This document shows, piece by piece, positions 35,026 to 44,514 of a stretch of 64,000 bases of DNA; the stretch's first letter is position 1; every line of letters begins with the position of its first letter. The stretch is from Paenibacillus sp. HB172176 (GTDB lineage Bacteria > Bacillota > Bacilli > Paenibacillales > Paenibacillaceae). The DNA lies in the NCBI RefSeq assembly GCF_011947265.1, contig NZ_JAATHD010000002.1, positions 310,001-374,000 of the forward strand, in the 5' to 3' direction. The notes under the pieces were generated by a model, which had not been told where the DNA came from, made no database searches, and was given only the letters and a program-made list of their open reading frames with translations. The translations under genes were made by a program, and so were the position numbers.

Positions 35026-36222
35026 TTATGATTGATCTTTAGCATGAAGCATACTCAGAAAGCTGCTTCCGTTCGGCGGAGGAGGCGCATCGAAATTATC
35101 CGCGATCGTCGCGCCAAGATCCGCGAAGGTCGAGCGCGGCTGCAGCTCGCCTCCATTGCCGAAAGCAGGACTGTACAACAGAACCGGCACATATTCTCTC
35201 GTATGATCCGTTCCGGCGTAAGTGGGATCATTGCCGTGATCGGCCGTAATAACAAGCAAATCCTCCTGGGTCAGCTGCTCCAGCAGCGCGGGAACAGCCT
35301 GGTCGAATTGCTCCAAGGCTGCCGCGTAGCCCTCCGGGTCGCGGCGATGTCCGTACAGAGAATCGAATTCGACCAGATTCGTAAAGAGCAGACCGCGGAA
35401 AGGCTGCCCCAATCGCTCGATCGTTTGCCTGATGCCGTCTTCGTTGCTTACTGTGGAGGAGGCCTCCGTGATGCCCTCTCCATCAAAGATGTCATTAATC
35501 TTGCCGACAGCGATGACATCGAGGCCCTTATCCTTCAGCGAGCTGAGCACCGTCGGCTGCGGAGGCTTGACCGCATAATCATGGCGATGAGGAGTACGCT
35601 GAAAGCTTCCCGGCATCCCGATATAGGGCCTTGCTATGACGCGGCCGACCGCGAATCGTTCTTCGCTCGTAAGCCTTCTTGCCAGCTTGCATGCCTCGTA
35701 CAGCTCCTCCAGCGGAATAATTTCCTCATGCGCGGCGATTTGAAACACGCTGTCCGCGGAGGTGTACACAATCCATGCTCCGCTTTTCATTTGCTCTTCC
35801 CCAAGCTCATCCAGGATAGCGGTTCCGCTCGCCGATTTGTTCCCAATTACCTTGCGTCCCGTTCCTCCCTCGAAGGCTTGAATAAGCTCTTCAGGAAAAC
35901 CGTCCGGGAAGGTTCGGAAAGGAACCTCGATCTTCAGTCCCATCAGCTCCCAATGTCCGGTCATCGTATCCTTGCCTGATGAAACCTCCGCCATCTTCCC
36001 GTAATAGGCCGAAGACGACAGCTTCGGTTCATGACTCCAATCCGCAATGGGAGCGATTCGGCCGAGGCCGAGACTGCGCATATGCGGCAGCTTCAATGAC
36101 GGAACTCGTTCCGCGATATGTCCTAATGTGTTGGAGCCCGCATCGCCGAAATCCGGCGCATCGGGCAATTCGCCAATGCCTACGCTATCGAGTACGATAA
36201 CGGCTATTCTTCGAAATTTCAT
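35026..36222 (-). CDS. deoB: Phosphopentomutase
   Basis: 398 residues of the alkaline-phosphatase fold. Metal-binding residues appear in VLDSVGIG, the phosphorylated Thr in [12 protein letters not shown], and late His/Asp in [18 protein letters not shown]. It interconverts ribose-1- and ribose-5-phosphate, feeding nucleoside-derived sugar to central metabolism. It is also called drm. Confidence 0.97.
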   Translation of the reverse strand: MKFRRIAVIVLDSVGIGELPDAPDFGDAGSNTLGHIAERVPSLKLPHMRSLGLGRIAPIADWSHEPKLSSSAYYGKMAEVSSGKDTMTGHWELMGLKIEVPFRTFPDGFPEELIQAFEGGTGRKVIGNKSASGTAILDELGEEQMKSGAWIVYTSADSVFQIAAHEEIIPLEELYEACKLARRLTSEERFAVGRVIARPYIGMPGSFQRTPHRHDYAVKPPQPTVLSSLKDKGLDVIAVGKINDIFDGEGITEASSTVSNEDGIRQTIERLGQPFRGLLFTNLVEFDSLYGHRRDPEGYAAALEQFDQAVPALLEQLTQEDLLVITADHGNDPTYAGTDHTREYVPVLLYSPAFGNGGELQPRSTFADLGATIADNFDAPPPPNGSSFLSMLHAKDQS

Positions 36223-36287
36223 CCTCTGCCTCTTTTCTATTGACCGCGCAGCCTTGCCTTCAGAAGCATGCGGAATGAAGCTGCATG

Positions 36288-37181
36288 CTACGCTCTTGGA
36301 TGCGCGCTTATGTATTGCTCCTTCAGTCTGCCTCTGGACAGCTGCGAATATTTCAAAGTTGTCGAGATATCCGAATGCCCGAGAAGCTCCTGCACCGTAC
36401 GAACATCCGCTCCATTGTCGAGCAGATGCGCCGCGACGGAATGACGCAGCGTATGAGGGGTAATCTCATCCTCGATCTGCGCTTCGCGGGCATATTTTTT
36501 GATCATCTTCCAGAAGCCTTGTCTCGTCATGCGCGTTCCGAGATGGTTAAGGAACATCGCCGACTGGGAATCCCGGTCCGTTATTAATTGATCTCTTCCT
36601 TCGTCCAAATAGTCGGTAAGCGCCGTTCGAGCCGGCTTGCCTATGGGCACGATTCTCTCCTTCATCTGACTTCCCAAGCATTGAATGAAGCCAAGCTGCA
36701 AATTCAGATGCTCCACGTTGAGCGCGACCAGCTCCGACACCCGGATGCCGGTCGCATAAAGCAGCTCCAGCATCGCCTTGTCTCTCTTGCCTGAAGGATT
36801 GCAGGTCTTTGGCGTATCCAGCAATGCGTTCGTCGTTGCTTCTGTGATGACGTTCGGCGTCTTCTTCTCTTGCTTGGGCGATGCGATGTGCAGCGTGGGA
36901 TCGCCGGGAATAATCCCGTTAAGAGTCAGATACAGGAAGAAGGCCTTAAGGGATACAAGATGGCGAGAAATCGTGGCCGTCTTCCTCCCCTGCTCCTTAA
37001 GCTCCAGCATATAACGGGAAAGATGGCTGCGTTGCACGTCGCAGACCTCAGCTATCCCTTGCCGCTCCAAATAGTGAAGGAACAAATTCAAATCCCGTTC
37101 ATAAGAGGTAATCGAATTGTAGGAGAGTCTCTTCTCCTCTTTCAGATGATTCATGTAAGCGGACATATGCGTTCTCATCAT
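36288..37181 (-). CDS. xerD: Tyrosine recombinase XerD
   Basis: 297 residues. SAM-like N-terminal domain (1-95) and C-terminal catalytic domain with the full set Arg147, Lys174, His243, Arg246, His269 and Tyr278. With its partner XerC/CodV it resolves chromosome dimers at dif. The fur-yqzK-xerD-deoB neighbourhood matches B. subtilis ripX, so this is a housekeeping recombinase, not a mobile-element integrase. AAAGGAAG precedes the ATG. Confidence 0.93.
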   Translation of the reverse strand: MMRTHMSAYMNHLKEEKRLSYNSITSYERDLNLFLHYLERQGIAEVCDVQRSHLSRYMLELKEQGRKTATISRHLVSLKAFFLYLTLNGIIPGDPTLHIASPKQEKKTPNVITEATTNALLDTPKTCNPSGKRDKAMLELLYATGIRVSELVALNVEHLNLQLGFIQCLGSQMKERIVPIGKPARTALTDYLDEGRDQLITDRDSQSAMFLNHLGTRMTRQGFWKMIKKYAREAQIEDEITPHTLRHSVAAHLLDNGADVRTVQELLGHSDISTTLKYSQLSRGRLKEQYISAHPRA

Positions 37182-37259
37182 AACTTCCTTTCAAGCTGCT
37201 TTCTTCTCCTGTCCAAAACATTCAACATTCGACGCGGCATTTCCTGCTTGAAGCTGCAA

Positions 37260-37493
37260 CTATTCCCCGTACCAATAAAACCAGCGGAGCCGATCGGCTG
37301 AATTGCCGCCTTCCGGCGCTGCCGGGTCTGTGACGAACACTTTCATCGCATCCCCTTTCGGCTTCGCGTACGGATGAACGGGAGACACGACTTCAATGAG
37401 CCACCCGTAGCCTCCTGCGGCTAGCAGGAGCAGTGCAAAAAACAAAGCGATGAACAGCAGCCTGCTTGCCCATCTGCGCAAGGATACAACCAT
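37260..37493 (-). CDS. yqzK: DUF4227 membrane protein, YqzK family
   Basis: 77 residues with one N-terminal membrane segment (about 9-33), then a short extracytoplasmic part containing AMKVFV. It lies between fur and xerD as in B. subtilis yqzK. AGGAGGGTG precedes the ATG. The function is unknown. Confidence 0.8.
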   Translation of the reverse strand: MVVSLRRWASRLLFIALFFALLLLAAGGYGWLIEVVSPVHPYAKPKGDAMKVFVTDPAAPEGGNSADRLRWFYWYGE

Positions 37494-37621
37494 CGGACAC
37501 CCTCCTATCCCTTCCTGCTATTAAGAGCCTGCTCCTAACAACTTATGAAGGACAAGCGTGGTTTATGAGCAGGAGCTTCGCATAGAAAGAGAGGGATTAG
37601 AAACATCCCGCTACCTGCGCG

Positions 37622-38764
37622 CTAAGGCTGGGGCAAGTTTCCAGTGGCACTGTCCGCCCAGTTCGAAAAGGATATATAATTCATGTTCGTCGCAGCCGCA
37701 ACCTGCTCGTTCATGACCGTTCCTGCATGAGTGTTCACTCCGCGCTGCAGCGGCTTGCTCATCGTTACTTCATACATGCCGTGATTGGCTAATTCCAGCA
37801 CATAAGGCATAGTGACATTCGTCAAGGCAAAGGTCGAGGTTCTCGGCACCGCTCCCGGAATGTTGGCGACCGCATAATGGATGACGTCATGCTTCACATA
37901 AATCGGATTCTTATGCGTAGTTGGCCTGTCGACCGTGGCGATCGACCCGCCCTGATCCACCGCGACGTCAACGATAACCGTCCCTTTTCGCATTCGCTTC
38001 ACCATATCCTCGGTTACGAGGTGCGGCGCTTTGGCCCCTGGAATAAGCACCGCCCCGATGACAAGATCGGCCTTGCTGACCGCTTCCGCGATATGATACG
38101 GACTTGACATCAGCGTCCGGAGTTGTCCCCGGTGCATATCGTCCAGCGCTCGCATGCGATCTGCGCTTTTCTCGATGACGACGACATTCGCTCCCAATCC
38201 AAGAGCCATTCTCGCCGCATTAACGCCCACAATCCCTCCCCCGATTATGACCACCTCTGCCGGAGGAACTCCGGGCACGCCGCCAAGCAGCACGCCTCTC
38301 CCGCCGTTGAAGGCTTCCAAAAATTGTGCGCCCACCTGCACGGACATGCGTCCCGCAACCTCGCTCATCGGCGTCAGAAGGGGCAGACTGCCGTTATCCA
38401 GCTGTATCGTTTCATAAGCGATCGCTGTCACTTGCTTTTCGACCAGTTCCTTCGTCAGCCCGGGAGAGGCCGCAAGATGAAGATACGTGAAGAGCAGCAA
38501 ATTCTGCTTGAAATAGCCATATTCCTCCGGAAGCGGCTCCTTCACCTTCATAATCATATCCGCCGCAGCCCATACAGCCGCAGCTGAATCTTCGATCGAG
38601 GCGCCTTCACGCAAGTAATCCTCATCGGGAAAGCCGCTTCCTTCCCCCGCGCTTTTCTCGACAACAACCTGATGTCCTGCCGCGACAAGCATGGTCACTC
38701 CTGCCGGCGTTATCGCAACGCGGTATTCGCTCTCCTTGATTTCCTTCGGAACGCCTATAATCAT
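37622..38764 (-). CDS. ald: Alanine dehydrogenase
   Basis: 380 residues. It catalyses NAD-dependent reversible deamination of L-alanine to pyruvate, important for alanine use and sporulation. Substrate residues Arg15, Lys75 and His96 are at the canonical positions, and the NAD fold [13 protein letters not shown] lies about 172-184. AATATGGAGGCGAG precedes the ATG. It is an insert relative to the B. subtilis fur-ripX order. Only a weak GGGAT/ATCCC hairpin follows it. Confidence 0.95.
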   Translation of the reverse strand: MIIGVPKEIKESEYRVAITPAGVTMLVAAGHQVVVEKSAGEGSGFPDEDYLREGASIEDSAAAVWAAADMIMKVKEPLPEEYGYFKQNLLLFTYLHLAASPGLTKELVEKQVTAIAYETIQLDNGSLPLLTPMSEVAGRMSVQVGAQFLEAFNGGRGVLLGGVPGVPPAEVVIIGGGIVGVNAARMALGLGANVVVIEKSADRMRALDDMHRGQLRTLMSSPYHIAEAVSKADLVIGAVLIPGAKAPHLVTEDMVKRMRKGTVIVDVAVDQGGSIATVDRPTTHKNPIYVKHDVIHYAVANIPGAVPRTSTFALTNVTMPYVLELANHGMYEVTMSKPLQRGVNTHAGTVMNEQVAAATNMNYISFSNWADSATGNLPQP

Positions 38765-38918
38765 TTCAGCTCGCCTCCATATTTATAACTTCCTCAGCGA
38801 TACCTTATCCAGCTTGCTCCCTATTTATGCCGCGCCATACTTCATCCTATGTGCGACAAGACGATGCGGAAGAATTGAAAAACGACCGCGATCCCCGTCA
38901 ATCGGTTCACACAGTCGT

Positions 38919-39401
38919 CTATTTGGATGAGTCCTTGCTATCTTCTCTATCTTCTTGTTTTTCCTTCTCTCTGCATCTGCGGCAAACGCCTTGAAAATCC
39001 AGTCGATGATCCACGACAAAGAAGTTGAACTCCTTCTCCAGACGTTCCTCAAGCGGAAGCAGCCAGTCCTCCTTGATCTCGTCCATCGCTCCGCATTGCA
39101 CGCAAATCAGATGATGATGATGATGCTTGTTGCTGTCCGTACGCAGATCATATCTGGCAACACCGTCACCGAAATTCATCTTCTCGACAACATGCATCTC
39201 GCTGAGCAGCTCCAGAGTTCGATAGACCGTCGCAAGCCCGATATCGGGAGCGATGTCTCTTACGAGCATGAATACATCCTCGGCGCTTAAATGATCTTCC
39301 TCGTTCTCCAGCAGTATGCGCACGGTTGCTTCCCGCTGCGGGGTCAGCTTGTAGCCCTGCGACTGTAATTGTTGCTTTATCTTCTCAATCCGGGCTTCCA
39401 T
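38919..39401 (-). CDS. fur: Ferric uptake regulator Fur
   Basis: 160 residues. The winged-helix domain (about 1-85) contains LTPQRE and GLATVYRTLELL. The dimerisation domain has the metal-binding HHHHHLIC cluster (93-100) and two CxxC pairs (Cys100/103 and Cys140/143) that hold structural zinc. The last 18 residues are a very charged tail. ATG at 39401 has GTAGGGGGAG upstream. It represses iron-uptake genes; position between spoIIM and yqzK separates it from the related PerR and Zur. Confidence 0.93.
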   Translation of the reverse strand: MEARIEKIKQQLQSQGYKLTPQREATVRILLENEEDHLSAEDVFMLVRDIAPDIGLATVYRTLELLSEMHVVEKMNFGDGVARYDLRTDSNKHHHHHLICVQCGAMDEIKEDWLLPLEERLEKEFNFFVVDHRLDFQGVCRRCREKEKQEDREDSKDSSK

Positions 39402-39453
39402 AACTCTCCCCCTACGATGGTCCAACACATTAAAGCAGAAATAACTTCAACCC

Positions 39454-39483
39454 ATTATAGAGGCTAAAAGGCTTCAAAGTCAA
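39454..39483 (-). promoter_or_regulatory. fur promoter (sigma-A type)
   Basis: On the minus strand, TTGACT (39478-39483), an 18-bp spacer and TATAAT (39454-39459). No Fur box overlaps it. Confidence 0.75.
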
Positions 39484-39494
39484 ACCTTTTGACA

Positions 39495-40112
39495 TCACGC
39501 GAGGGGAGCGGGCGGCTCGAGCAACGAGACAGCCCAACTGATGAAGGAAGGAGACACATACGCCTCGAACAGCGAGACACCCGCCAACAGCAGCAACATC
39601 AGAATGACCGTGGAAGCGAGCGAGCCCAACTGAGGCATGAGCTCGCCGCCCTTCTGCAGCAGCCTGTGCTTAATCAAAAACAACGAGAACGAAATCGCCG
39701 CTCCGCTCGTAATGATTATGGCGGGCACGATGACCACATTTTGCGGCGCCACGGCCGCCATGGCAATCAGAATACCCTTCCAGGCATACTCGCTGACAAT
39801 CGCACCTACCGAGAAGCCTACCAGAGTTCCTTTCAAAAAATTCAAAATTAATATCCCCGGCGATCCAATAACCGTAACTCCGAGCACGCCGATCAGTATA
39901 ATCCATTTCATGTGAAAGAAAAACCGGTTCCAGAATATCTCGGTTTCGCTCATGCCAATCCCTGTACCCGATATATCCATATATCTTTGAAGCTCCGCTG
40001 TCAAATCCTGCTGTTGCTCGAAGGTCAGCGCATGGAAGAGCAAAGCGCCGAACATGCCGCCGACCAAGAAGAGAACAGAAACGAATACGTACAAATTCAG
40101 ATGGGTTTTCAC
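39495..40112 (-). CDS. spoIIM: Stage II sporulation protein M
   Basis: 205 residues with about five membrane segments, including the conserved region around FLKGTLVGFSVG. SpoIIM joins SpoIID and SpoIIP in the engulfment complex that remodels septal peptidoglycan. The start is GTG with AGGAGGG 10 bases upstream. The GTGA overlaps the stop of a short open frame (40109-40222), noted separately. fur follows as in B. subtilis. Confidence 0.93.
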   Translation of the reverse strand: MKTHLNLYVFVSVLFLVGGMFGALLFHALTFEQQQDLTAELQRYMDISGTGIGMSETEIFWNRFFFHMKWIILIGVLGVTVIGSPGILILNFLKGTLVGFSVGAIVSEYAWKGILIAMAAVAPQNVVIVPAIIITSGAAISFSLFLIKHRLLQKGGELMPQLGSLASTVILMLLLLAGVSLFEAYVSPSFISWAVSLLEPPAPLA

Positions 40113-40220
40113 CAGCGCTTGTCCCTCCTAAGCAGAATGGCCGATCCGAAGCCGGCAGACAGCCAAGCTTGCAGCCTCTCCCTTAGGATATGTCGGGACA
40201 AGGACGGGTATGATGAATCT

Positions 40221-40796
40221 TTATCCTTGCCATTGCCCACGCGCAATATATAGCTTCCAGGCGTACACGGCAAGCACGGTCTTCGCGTCGTCAATACGCC
40301 CTTCCGCCAAATACTTCTCCGCTTGCTCCATCGTAATAGCCTTCACGATCAATTCTTCGTCCTCATCCGGATTCTGAACGCCTTGTTCAAGCTCATCCGC
40401 AAAATAGAGATAGAGCTTCTCGTCCGCAAATCCCGGCGATGTATAGAACGAGTTAAGGAGGGTCAATTTTTTCGCGCGATAGCCCGTTTCCTCCTCCAGC
40501 TCCCTGGCAGCCGCCTCCATCGGATCTTCACCCGAATCGAGCTTGCCTGCGGGAATTTCGATCAGACATTTCTCAAGCGGCTTTCTGAATTGCTCCACAA
40601 CCAGCAACTTTCCATTCAGAAGCGCCATTACCGCTGAAGCCCCCGGATGCTTGACAATTTCCCTCGTCGCATGTTTGCCGTTTGGCAGAGCGACAGTATC
40701 TACTTGAAGCGAAATCATTTTCCCCTTGAAAATTTCGTCGGATTTCACCGTTTCTTCCCTATTAAGCTCACTGTTCGAGTCCGTGTTCATGCGCAT
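40221..40796 (-). CDS. nudF: ADP-ribose pyrophosphatase (Nudix hydrolase)
   Basis: 191 residues. The Nudix box is complete at GKLDSGEDPMEAAARELEEE followed by TGY. The Pro and surrounding sequence typical of ADP-ribose pyrophosphatases follow (TSPGFADEKLYLY). It hydrolyses ADP-ribose to AMP and ribose-5-phosphate. GGAGG precedes two in-frame ATG codons (40796 and 40790), so the start is uncertain by two residues. Its neighbours spoIIM and mciZ match the B. subtilis setting. Confidence 0.92.
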   Translation of the reverse strand: MRMNTDSNSELNREETVKSDEIFKGKMISLQVDTVALPNGKHATREIVKHPGASAVMALLNGKLLVVEQFRKPLEKCLIEIPAGKLDSGEDPMEAAARELEEETGYRAKKLTLLNSFYTSPGFADEKLYLYFADELEQGVQNPDEDEELIVKAITMEQAEKYLAEGRIDDAKTVLAVYAWKLYIARGQWQG

Positions 40797-40816
40797 CCCA
40801 CCTCCGCTGCTTTTCT

Positions 40817-40846
40817 GGCATAACTTGTCCGTGCCGTTCATATCAT
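40817..40846 (+). promoter_or_regulatory. Candidate sigma-E promoter of the MciZ-like gene
   Basis: GGCATAAC (40817-40824) and CATATCAT (40839-40846) are separated by 14 bp. They fit sigma-E consensus -35 (GKCATATT) at six of eight and -10 (CATACAnT with pyrimidine allowed) at seven of eight positions. B. subtilis mciZ is sigma-E dependent. Confidence 0.55.
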
Positions 40847-40878
40847 GGTCTATAACCTTTGGATCGGAGTGATTATGA

Positions 40879-41106
40879 ATGAAACAATATATATCGCATC
40901 GACACTTGCGTCTTGTCGGCAAAGGCTGGGAGCTGCGCCATCAGCTGCGAAAGCTTGCCTCATCCGCCGAAGGCGCATCTCTGCTCGCTCATCTCACTAA
41001 CTGCCGCTCTTCTATCCGTACTCAGTCCGGCTCCTCCATCGCGATCGATCGAAAAAACCGGGCATGGCGCAAGCTTAAGCTGGCAAAGAAGCGGCTTGTT
41101 GAATAA
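40879..41106 (+). CDS. mciZ: MciZ-like inhibitor of Z-ring formation
   Basis: 75 residues. Residues 12-20 (LVGKGWELR) match the core of B. subtilis MciZ (LVGKAWEIR), a 40-residue peptide that caps FtsZ filaments in the mother cell. Both begin with a short basic N-terminus. This protein has about 35 extra, basic, Ser/Ala-rich residues at the C-terminus. GGAG lies 9 bases upstream, and a sigma-E-like promoter lies ahead. It is divergent from nudF and convergent with the M20 peptidase gene, overlapping it by 32 bases. Homology is based on a short core and should be treated as likely, not certain. Confidence 0.7.
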   Translation: MKQYISHRHLRLVGKGWELRHQLRKLASSAEGASLLAHLTNCRSSIRTQSGSSIAIDRKNRAWRKLKLAKKRLVE

Positions 41107-42226
41107 TTGAAACGACCAGTTCAGCCACCTTCGCCAAGTCATCCGCTTTGATCTGTTCCTTGGTCGTATGGATATGCTCGTACCCAACAGCCAGATTAAC
41201 CGTAGGCACGCCCAGCCCGTTAAAGACGTTCGCATCGCTGCCGCCTCCCGAATGGAAAGTTCCCGGCACAGCGCCAATCGCCTCAATCGCCCTGCTAGCC
41301 AGTTGGACGACAGGATCGCTGTCGTCATACCGATACGCCGGATAGACAAGCTCGCTGTCGAATTCAGCCCGCGCGCCATGCTCCGCCGCCGCAGACGCGA
41401 CCGCATTGCGCATGGCCTCAACCTGCGCGTCCAGCTTATGCTGGACGATGCTTCGAGCTTCCGCGCTCAGCAGTACATAATCACAGACGATATTGGTCGC
41501 GCCGCCCCCTTCGAATCGACCGATATTGGCTGTTGTCTCTTTGTCGATCCTGCCAAGCGGCATCTTCGAGATCGCCTTCGAAGCAACTTGAATAGCGCTG
41601 ATGCCATCTTCTGGATTCACGCCGGCATGGGCTGATTTGCCGAACATCTTGATCGTAATCTTCGCCTGAGTTGGCGCGGCTACTGCAATATCTCCAATTT
41701 TGCCGTTCGAATCCAGAGCATATCCGAATTTCGCCTTCAGCTTCGTTCGATCCAGCGACCTCGCTCCGAGCAAGCCCGATTCTTCTCCGACCGTAATGAC
41801 GAATTGAATCCTTCCATGAGAGATTCCCTGCTCCTTCACGACGCGAATCGCTTCAAGCATTGCCGCAATCCCCGCTTTGTCATCGCTTCCGAGAATCGTC
41901 GTGCCGTCGCTGCGGATGTATCCGTCATCGTCAAGCTGAGGCTTGATGCCTTTGCCGGGCGCAACGGTATCCATATGACAGGTGAAGAAGATCGTACCCG
42001 CATCGGCATGCTCGCCGAATCCCTCCAGCATCGCGAACAGATTGTTCGCGCCATGACCCGTCTTGGCAGCCGCATCATCTTCGCTGATGGCGAGGCCGAG
42101 AGCCTCGAATTTTTGTTTGAGCACCTTGCTGATTTGCTCCTCATGCTTCGTCTCGCTGTCAACCTGCACGAGCTCCATGAATTCCTGAATCAATCTCTCC
42201 TTTTGAATCACAGGGCTTTCCACCAT
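41075..42226 (-). CDS. M20 family peptidase, tripeptidase T-like (YqjE type)
   Basis: 383 residues. Zinc-binding and catalytic residues of M20 enzymes are present: TCHMDTVAPG (His, Asp), GSDDKAG, the general-base GEESGLLG and a late His in GYEHIHT. The dimerisation domain lies about 180-290 (GKSAHAG). It probably removes N-terminal residues from short peptides. The B. subtilis homologue is yqjE. It is divergent from the Prli42-like gene. Confidence 0.9.
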   Translation of the reverse strand: MVESPVIQKERLIQEFMELVQVDSETKHEEQISKVLKQKFEALGLAISEDDAAAKTGHGANNLFAMLEGFGEHADAGTIFFTCHMDTVAPGKGIKPQLDDDGYIRSDGTTILGSDDKAGIAAMLEAIRVVKEQGISHGRIQFVITVGEESGLLGARSLDRTKLKAKFGYALDSNGKIGDIAVAAPTQAKITIKMFGKSAHAGVNPEDGISAIQVASKAISKMPLGRIDKETTANIGRFEGGGATNIVCDYVLLSAEARSIVQHKLDAQVEAMRNAVASAAAEHGARAEFDSELVYPAYRYDDSDPVVQLASRAIEAIGAVPGTFHSGGGSDANVFNGLGVPTVNLAVGYEHIHTTKEQIKADDLAKVAELVVSIIQQAASLPA

Positions 42227-42310
42227 CCTTCCGTTTCGTATACAATAGCAAGACAGGCATCTTGCTTCATGCCCATACTATTCTCTCCAAGGAAAGGAGC
42301 TTTCTTCACT

Positions 42311-42412
42311 ATGCGTCAACAAAAAATCGTCCGCATTGTCGCCATTGTCGTGGTGTCCGCTCTGGTTATCTCCACTTTGCTGGCCGGAATCGGCTCATTA
42401 TTCGGCAGTTAA
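42311..42412 (+). CDS. prli42: Prli42-like stressosome-associated membrane peptide
   Basis: 33 residues: MRQQKIVRIV then a hydrophobic helix ending in STLLAGIGSLFG. Listeria Prli42 is a 31-residue membrane peptide with the same plan (short basic N-terminus, one helix, STLL-GLGSL end) that anchors the stressosome. AAAGGAG lies 11 bases before the ATG. The resemblance is clear, but no stressosome (RsbR/S/T) gene is present here, so the role is inferred. Confidence 0.75.
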   Translation: MRQQKIVRIVAIVVVSALVISTLLAGIGSLFGS

Positions 42413-42425
42413 GGTTCAATCTTCC

Positions 42426-43100
42426 TTACAGTTTGCCGAATTCCTTCTGGAAATAAGGCAGCAGTTCCATGGAGGCTTCCTCGACGGATAGAGACAATCC
42501 GGTCAAATCATTAAAGGATGTCACGCCGTATTGCTGAATGCCGCAAGGCACAATTCCCGCGAAGCCTTCCGCCGCAATGCCGGATTTAATATTGAGCGCA
42601 AAGCCGTGACTTGTTATAAAGCCTCTGCGATGCTTCGCTTTGTTGAATTTCACGCCAATCGCGGCTATTTTCTCGTCACCGACCCACACCCCTGTATATT
42701 CCGGCTTTCTGCCCCCTTCTATACCATATTGCGCGAGCCAGTTGATGATAACCTGCTCCAGCTTTCGCAGATACGCGTGCAGATCAAGGCCGACCGCATC
42801 CAGATAGAGCAAGGGATAACCGACCAACTGTCCAGGTCCATGATAGGTAATATCGCCGCCGCGATCAATCTGGAACAGCGATATGCCCCGTTCGTTCAAC
42901 TCGTCCTCGCCGAGAAGCAGATGCTCCGGATGCTTGTCCGAGCCCATCGTATAGGTGGGCGGATGCTGAAGAAGGAGAAGCGTCTCCGGACGCTCCTCCT
43001 TATCGATTTCCTTCACGTATGTCTTCTGCAGGTCCCATGCTTCCGCATACGGAAGGGTGCCCAAATAATTCGCTTCAATGATTCTGGTCTCCGTCGTCAT
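42426..43100 (-). CDS. lipB: Octanoyltransferase LipB
   Basis: 224 residues of the biotin/lipoate ligase fold. RGGDITYHGPGQLVGYP, a Lys in IGVKF, SHGFALN and the catalytic Cys in VPCGIQQYG identify octanoyl-ACP:protein N-octanoyltransferase. It starts lipoylation, which the adjacent E2 subunit (bkdB) needs. ATG at 43100 has GGAGG 7 bases upstream; ATG codons at 43118 and 43130 are alternatives. It follows bkdB closely, suggesting co-expression. Confidence 0.92.
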   Translation of the reverse strand: MTTETRIIEANYLGTLPYAEAWDLQKTYVKEIDKEERPETLLLLQHPPTYTMGSDKHPEHLLLGEDELNERGISLFQIDRGGDITYHGPGQLVGYPLLYLDAVGLDLHAYLRKLEQVIINWLAQYGIEGGRKPEYTGVWVGDEKIAAIGVKFNKAKHRRGFITSHGFALNIKSGIAAEGFAGIVPCGIQQYGVTSFNDLTGLSLSVEEASMELLPYFQKEFGKL

Positions 43101-43135
43101 GCCTTCGCCTCCAGCCATGTTGTACTCCATACCTC

Positions 43136-44455
43136 TTAATACAGCTTGCTCTCCAGATTGAAGCTTTCAAGATTATCCTTCACCCGCTGCAGAAATCTGC
43201 CGCATATAACGCCGTCAAGAATACGATGGTCGAGAGACAAGCAAAGATTCGCCATGGACCGCACAGCAATCATGTCGTTGATAACGACCGGGCGCTTCAC
43301 GATCGATTCGAAGGTCAGAATCGCCGCCTGCGGATAATTAATGATCGGGTAGGAAAGCACGGAGCCGAAGGAACCGGTATTGTTCACCGTGAACGTACCG
43401 CCCTGCATATCGGACAACGAAAGCTTCCCTTCCCTTGTCTTGCGAGCCAGCTCATCAATTTCCTTGGCCAGGCCGGCTACGTTTTTGTGATCCGCATTTT
43501 TGATAACCGGCGTCAGAACCGAATCCTCTGTGCCCACCGCAAGCGAAATATTAATATCGCGCTTCACGATAATCTTGTCAACCGCCCAAGTGGAATTCAT
43601 GATGGGATAATCCTTGATTGCGTTGACGACAGCCTTGAGGAGGAATGCCAGATAGGTCAAATTAATGCCTTCCCGCTTCATGAATTCATCCTTCAGCTTA
43701 TTTCGCAGCATGACCAGATTGGTGACATCCACTTCGATCATCGTCCATGCATGCGGAATTTCGCTGGCGCTATGCTTCATATTTCTCGCTATCGTGTTGC
43801 GCAGCGGCGTCACATCGATAAAGGTCTCGCCGCGACCCGGATTCGAGCCGTTTTCCACCTCAATCTTCGGAATGCGCGGTGTTTCGGACAGATGGATGCC
43901 AGAGGAACGCACCTGCGACTTCGGATCGAAGGAAGCGGCAGAGCTGCCGACTGCGGATGTTTGCTTCGGCTTGGATGCGGCAAACGCAAGCACATCCTTC
44001 CTGGTAATCCGTCCCCCGAGTCCTGTTCCGGGAACATCCGCAAGACGGATGCTGTGCTCCGCGGCCAGCTTCTGAACAGCAGGCGAGAAACGATTGCGCA
44101 TCGGCGCGTCTTCGTCGAACTCGACAGTCTGCTGCTCAACTCGAACATCCGACGCCGCGGACTCCCGAACGTCCGAATCGCTTGCGCTCCCGCTATCTGA
44201 AGAGGAAGAAGGCAGCTGACCTTCCGTCTCAATGATGCATACAGCCGTCCCGACAGGCACAGTTTCGCCATTGCCTACAAGTATCTTCCGCAAGGTTCCC
44301 GACACAGTCGACGGCAGCTCTGCGTTGACCTTGTCCGTCAATATCTCGCAAATCGGCTCATAGATGTCCACATGATCTCCGGGCTGCTTCAGCCATTTAT
44401 CGATTGTGGCGGATACTAGCGACTCCGCCAGTTGAGGCACGGCAATCTCTATCAT
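43136..44455 (-). CDS. bkdB: Branched-chain alpha-keto acid dehydrogenase E2 subunit
   Basis: 439 residues. The lipoyl domain (1-78) has the lipoylated Lys42 in TDKVNAE. A flexible Ser/Asp-rich linker, a peripheral-subunit-binding domain (about 110-150, FSPAVQKLAAEHSI) and the acyltransferase domain with catalytic DHRILDG follow. It transfers the acyl group to CoA. ATG at 44455 has AGGATTG upstream. The operon order lpdV-bkdAA-bkdAB-bkdB supports branched-chain rather than pyruvate dehydrogenase. Confidence 0.9.
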   Translation of the reverse strand: MIEIAVPQLAESLVSATIDKWLKQPGDHVDIYEPICEILTDKVNAELPSTVSGTLRKILVGNGETVPVGTAVCIIETEGQLPSSSSDSGSASDSDVRESAASDVRVEQQTVEFDEDAPMRNRFSPAVQKLAAEHSIRLADVPGTGLGGRITRKDVLAFAASKPKQTSAVGSSAASFDPKSQVRSSGIHLSETPRIPKIEVENGSNPGRGETFIDVTPLRNTIARNMKHSASEIPHAWTMIEVDVTNLVMLRNKLKDEFMKREGINLTYLAFLLKAVVNAIKDYPIMNSTWAVDKIIVKRDINISLAVGTEDSVLTPVIKNADHKNVAGLAKEIDELARKTREGKLSLSDMQGGTFTVNNTGSFGSVLSYPIINYPQAAILTFESIVKRPVVINDMIAVRSMANLCLSLDHRILDGVICGRFLQRVKDNLESFNLESKLY

Positions 44456-44514
44456 TGTTTTCAATCCTATCAACTCCCAACTGATACCCATGCTATTCGC
44501 GCATAATGAATAAA

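Noticed and set aside
36288-37181. Tyrosine recombinase as evidence of a mobile element
   Set aside because: The fur-yqzK-xerD-deoB context is the normal chromosomal XerD locus, and no attachment sites or cargo genes are present.
40113-40220. Sigma-E promoter upstream of spoIIM
   Set aside because: CATATCCT-like and TCATCATA-like pieces are present but with 16 bp spacing and poor fit.
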